Assembly: GCA_021160785.1 (NCBI GenBank)
Contig: JAGHBX010000142.1
Span: 1 to 6,925 of the forward strand
Reading direction: 5' to 3'
Source: Planctomycetota bacterium
GTDB lineage: Bacteria; Planctomycetota; Phycisphaerae; Sedimentisphaerales; Anaerohalosphaeraceae
DNA length: 6,925 nt
The translations under genes were made by a program, and so were the position numbers. The notes beneath the pieces were generated by a model, which saw only the letters and a list, made by a program, of their open reading frames with translations, ran no database searches and was not told the DNA's origin. Of the stretch, positions 5,494-6,925 are shown one piece after another. The first letter of the stretch is position 1; the number at the start of each line of letters is the position of its first letter.

Positions 5494-6852
5494 GGTCATT
5501 TTGTCGCCGGTTTTTTTGCCCCATGCGGCGAGGCGGTCGGTGAGGTCTGCGATTACCTTTTTGGATTCGGGTTTATCGTAGAGGTTGGCCTTGTCGGGCG
5601 TCGGGCTTGTTCGATCGTACAGCTCCGGCCTGCGGGAGGTGTTTAGAATCAGCTTCCATCTGTTTGTTATTACGCAACGCTCGCGCATATCGATATCGGC
5701 GCCGGCCTTATTCTTTGCTTTTTCGGGGTAAGGGGTGTTCTGCACGTAGATATCCTCGTGCCAGCCGGAGGCGTCTCCTGCAAGGAGCCGCTTTGCGCTC
5801 CTGCCGTGCAGGGTATCGGGCCAGCCAACATTGCACAGATCGCAAATCGTAGGCGCCAGATCGGCGATGCTGAAAACGTTGTCTATCCGCCTGCCTTCCG
5901 GCAGCGTGCCCGGCCAACTAATGATCAGCGGCACGTTCGCCGCCTGATCGTAGCACAACCGCTTGTGATGTTTGTTCCAGCGATGCGGATAGTTCTCACC
6001 ATGATCCGAAGTGAACACTATAAGCGTGTTCTCGCGCAGGCCGAGACTCTCTACGGTTTCCATCACGCGATTAATGTTAGCGTCAAGACGGTTGACCATG
6101 GCGTAGTAAATATCCTGTTCTTTGTTGTCGAACTTTCCCGCGTACAGAGCGAGGTTCTCGTCCGGAACGGTTTTCGGCGTGTGGGGAGGATAGAACGACA
6201 GCCAACATACGAACGGCCGATTCCGGTTCTGTTTTATAAACTCGACGGCGTAATCCGCCTCAAGGTCCGGTCGGTATCGACCGACATTGCTCTTGCCAAG
6301 GGTGTATGTCATGTTTGCGTTTTTCTGTGATTGACCCGGCAATGCGTAGATCGGCTCTTTTTTAATAAAATGTTTCCATCCGGTATTAAACCCGCGCCAC
6401 CGGTCGAAGTAATCGGGCACGGGATCGTCCCCGAGATGCCATTTGCCAATATAGCAAACCTCGTATCCCTTCTCACCCAACGCTCGCGGCCAGGAGAAGA
6501 GGTCGGGTCTCAGCGGAATGTTGTTTTCGACGACGCCTGTAACATTGGGGAACAGCCCCGTAACCATACTCGACCGGCAGGGCGAGCAGACCGGCTGCGT
6601 GGCGTAGCAGGAAGTAAACAGCGTGCCCGCGGCGGCCAGCTTATCTAGCGCCGGCGTAATCGCCTTGTCATTTCCGTAACACCTTAGCGTCTCCTTCCGC
6701 TGCTGGTCCGTCATGATATAAATTACGTTTGGTTTGCGACGTTCGGATTGCCCGGCAAGCAGGGCTTTGGATGCTATTGGCGTCGCCAGCGCGCTCAACG
6801 CAGCGGACCTCATAAATTGGCGTCTGGTCATTGACATCATCGCTCGTTTCAT
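5461..6852 (-). CDS. Tat-exported formylglycine-dependent sulfatase (S1 family, arylsulfatase type)
   Basis: This 463-residue enzyme belongs to the alkaline-phosphatase superfamily and should hydrolyse sulfate esters, probably on a polysaccharide, outside the cytoplasm. The N-terminus has a twin-arginine motif (TRRQFMRSAA, Arg10-Arg11) followed by a hydrophobic, alanine-rich stretch. NVIYIMTDQQR (42-52) supplies the first metal ligand Asp49. CSPCR (89-93) is the C-x-P-x-R signature, with Cys89 the predicted formylglycine. GKWHLG (136-141) and HTPK (224-227) are active-site segments, and TSDHGE (281-286) supplies metal ligands Asp283 and His284. The C-terminal subdomain contains LYDRTSPTPDKANLYD. 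Length is normal for S1 sulfatases. The ATG at 6852 has AAGGAA (6862-6867) 9 nt upstream; ATGs at codons 5, 6 and 8 are alternatives that keep the Tat motif. A cognate formylglycine-generating enzyme is not in the window. It is first in an operon with the glycosidase. Confidence 0.95.
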   Translation of the reverse strand: MKRAMMSMTRRQFMRSAALSALATPIASKALLAGQSERRKPNVIYIMTDQQRKETLRCYGNDKAITPALDKLAAAGTLFTSCYATQPVCSPCRSSMVTGLFPNVTGVVENNIPLRPDLFSWPRALGEKGYEVCYIGKWHLGDDPVPDYFDRWRGFNTGWKHFIKKEPIYALPGQSQKNANMTYTLGKSNVGRYRPDLEADYAVEFIKQNRNRPFVCWLSFYPPHTPKTVPDENLALYAGKFDNKEQDIYYAMVNRLDANINRVMETVESLGLRENTLIVFTSDHGENYPHRWNKHHKRLCYDQAANVPLIISWPGTLPEGRRIDNVFSIADLAPTICDLCNVGWPDTLHGRSAKRLLAGDASGWHEDIYVQNTPYPEKAKNKAGADIDMRERCVITNRWKLILNTSRRPELYDRTSPTPDKANLYDKPESKKVIADLTDRLAAWGKKTGDKMTAQLIRQWQSR

Positions 6853-6861
6853 AATGTAATA

Positions 6862-6867
6862 TTCCTT
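6862..6867 (-). promoter_or_regulatory. Ribosome binding site of the sulfatase
   Basis: On the minus strand AAGGAA lies 9 nt before the ATG at 6852, favouring this start over the downstream ATGs at codons 5, 6 and 8. Upstream, TAGAAT is a possible -10, but I see no matching -35 before the window ends. Confidence 0.45.
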
Positions 6868-6925
6868 ACAGACATAGAGGATAATTCTATACCTTAGGGT
6901 GTTTACCGGGTACGGTATGGCACGA

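Noticed and set aside
5758..6330. 190-codon + strand frame opposite the sulfatase
   Set aside because: It is antisense to the sulfatase metal-site region, with no recognisable domain.
1..6925. CRISPR array, tRNA, rRNA or insertion-sequence genes
   Set aside because: No regularly spaced short repeats, cloverleaf-like sequences, rRNA signatures or transposase motifs were seen. The only clear repeat is the two-copy 54-bp element.

Overview
The window looks like chromosomal DNA of a PVC-group bacterium, most likely a planctomycete of the Phycisphaerae/Sedimentisphaerales type. The grounds are a Tat-exported formylglycine sulfatase next to a secreted beta-propeller glycosidase, a sodium:solute symporter with an N-terminal extension, and a MurQ/GckR-like protein. 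The assignment rests on gene content and recalled family resemblance, not on a marker gene.

Layout. Positions 1-153 (-) hold the first 51 codons of a MurQ-like SIS-domain protein. A 220-bp divergent promoter region separates it from a complete sodium:solute symporter (375-2159, +). After a weak terminator-like T-tract comes a two-gene cassette on the + strand. It consists of an AAA/RecF-OLD type ATPase (2304-3410) and, overlapping it by the four bases ATGA, a small TOPRIM-like protein (3407-3916). About 340 bp of mostly non-coding DNA between converging genes follows. On the - strand, transcribed right to left, are an arylsulfatase-type sulfatase (5461-6852) and, 37 bp after it, a secreted five-bladed beta-propeller glycosidase (4305-5423).

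How the genes may work together. The left pair could import and then cleave an amino sugar or MurNAc-type substrate; this is an inference from divergent pairing. The right pair is a small operon for sulfated-polysaccharide breakdown, with both products exported. The middle pair fits neither pathway. A RecF/OLD-like ATPase coupled to a TOPRIM-like partner has the architecture of split OLD-type anti-phage systems, and this pair is the best candidate for an undescribed system here.

The most notable anomalies are two. First, the TOPRIM-like gene appears to carry a single-base frameshift near its 3' end: reading one frame back at 3901 restores about 21 more residues ending at 3966. Second, a 54-bp direct repeat (46/54 identical, all eight differences transitions) covers the 3' ends of both the sulfatase and the glycosidase genes. 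Within it a TGG codon of the sulfatase copy is a TAG stop in the glycosidase copy.
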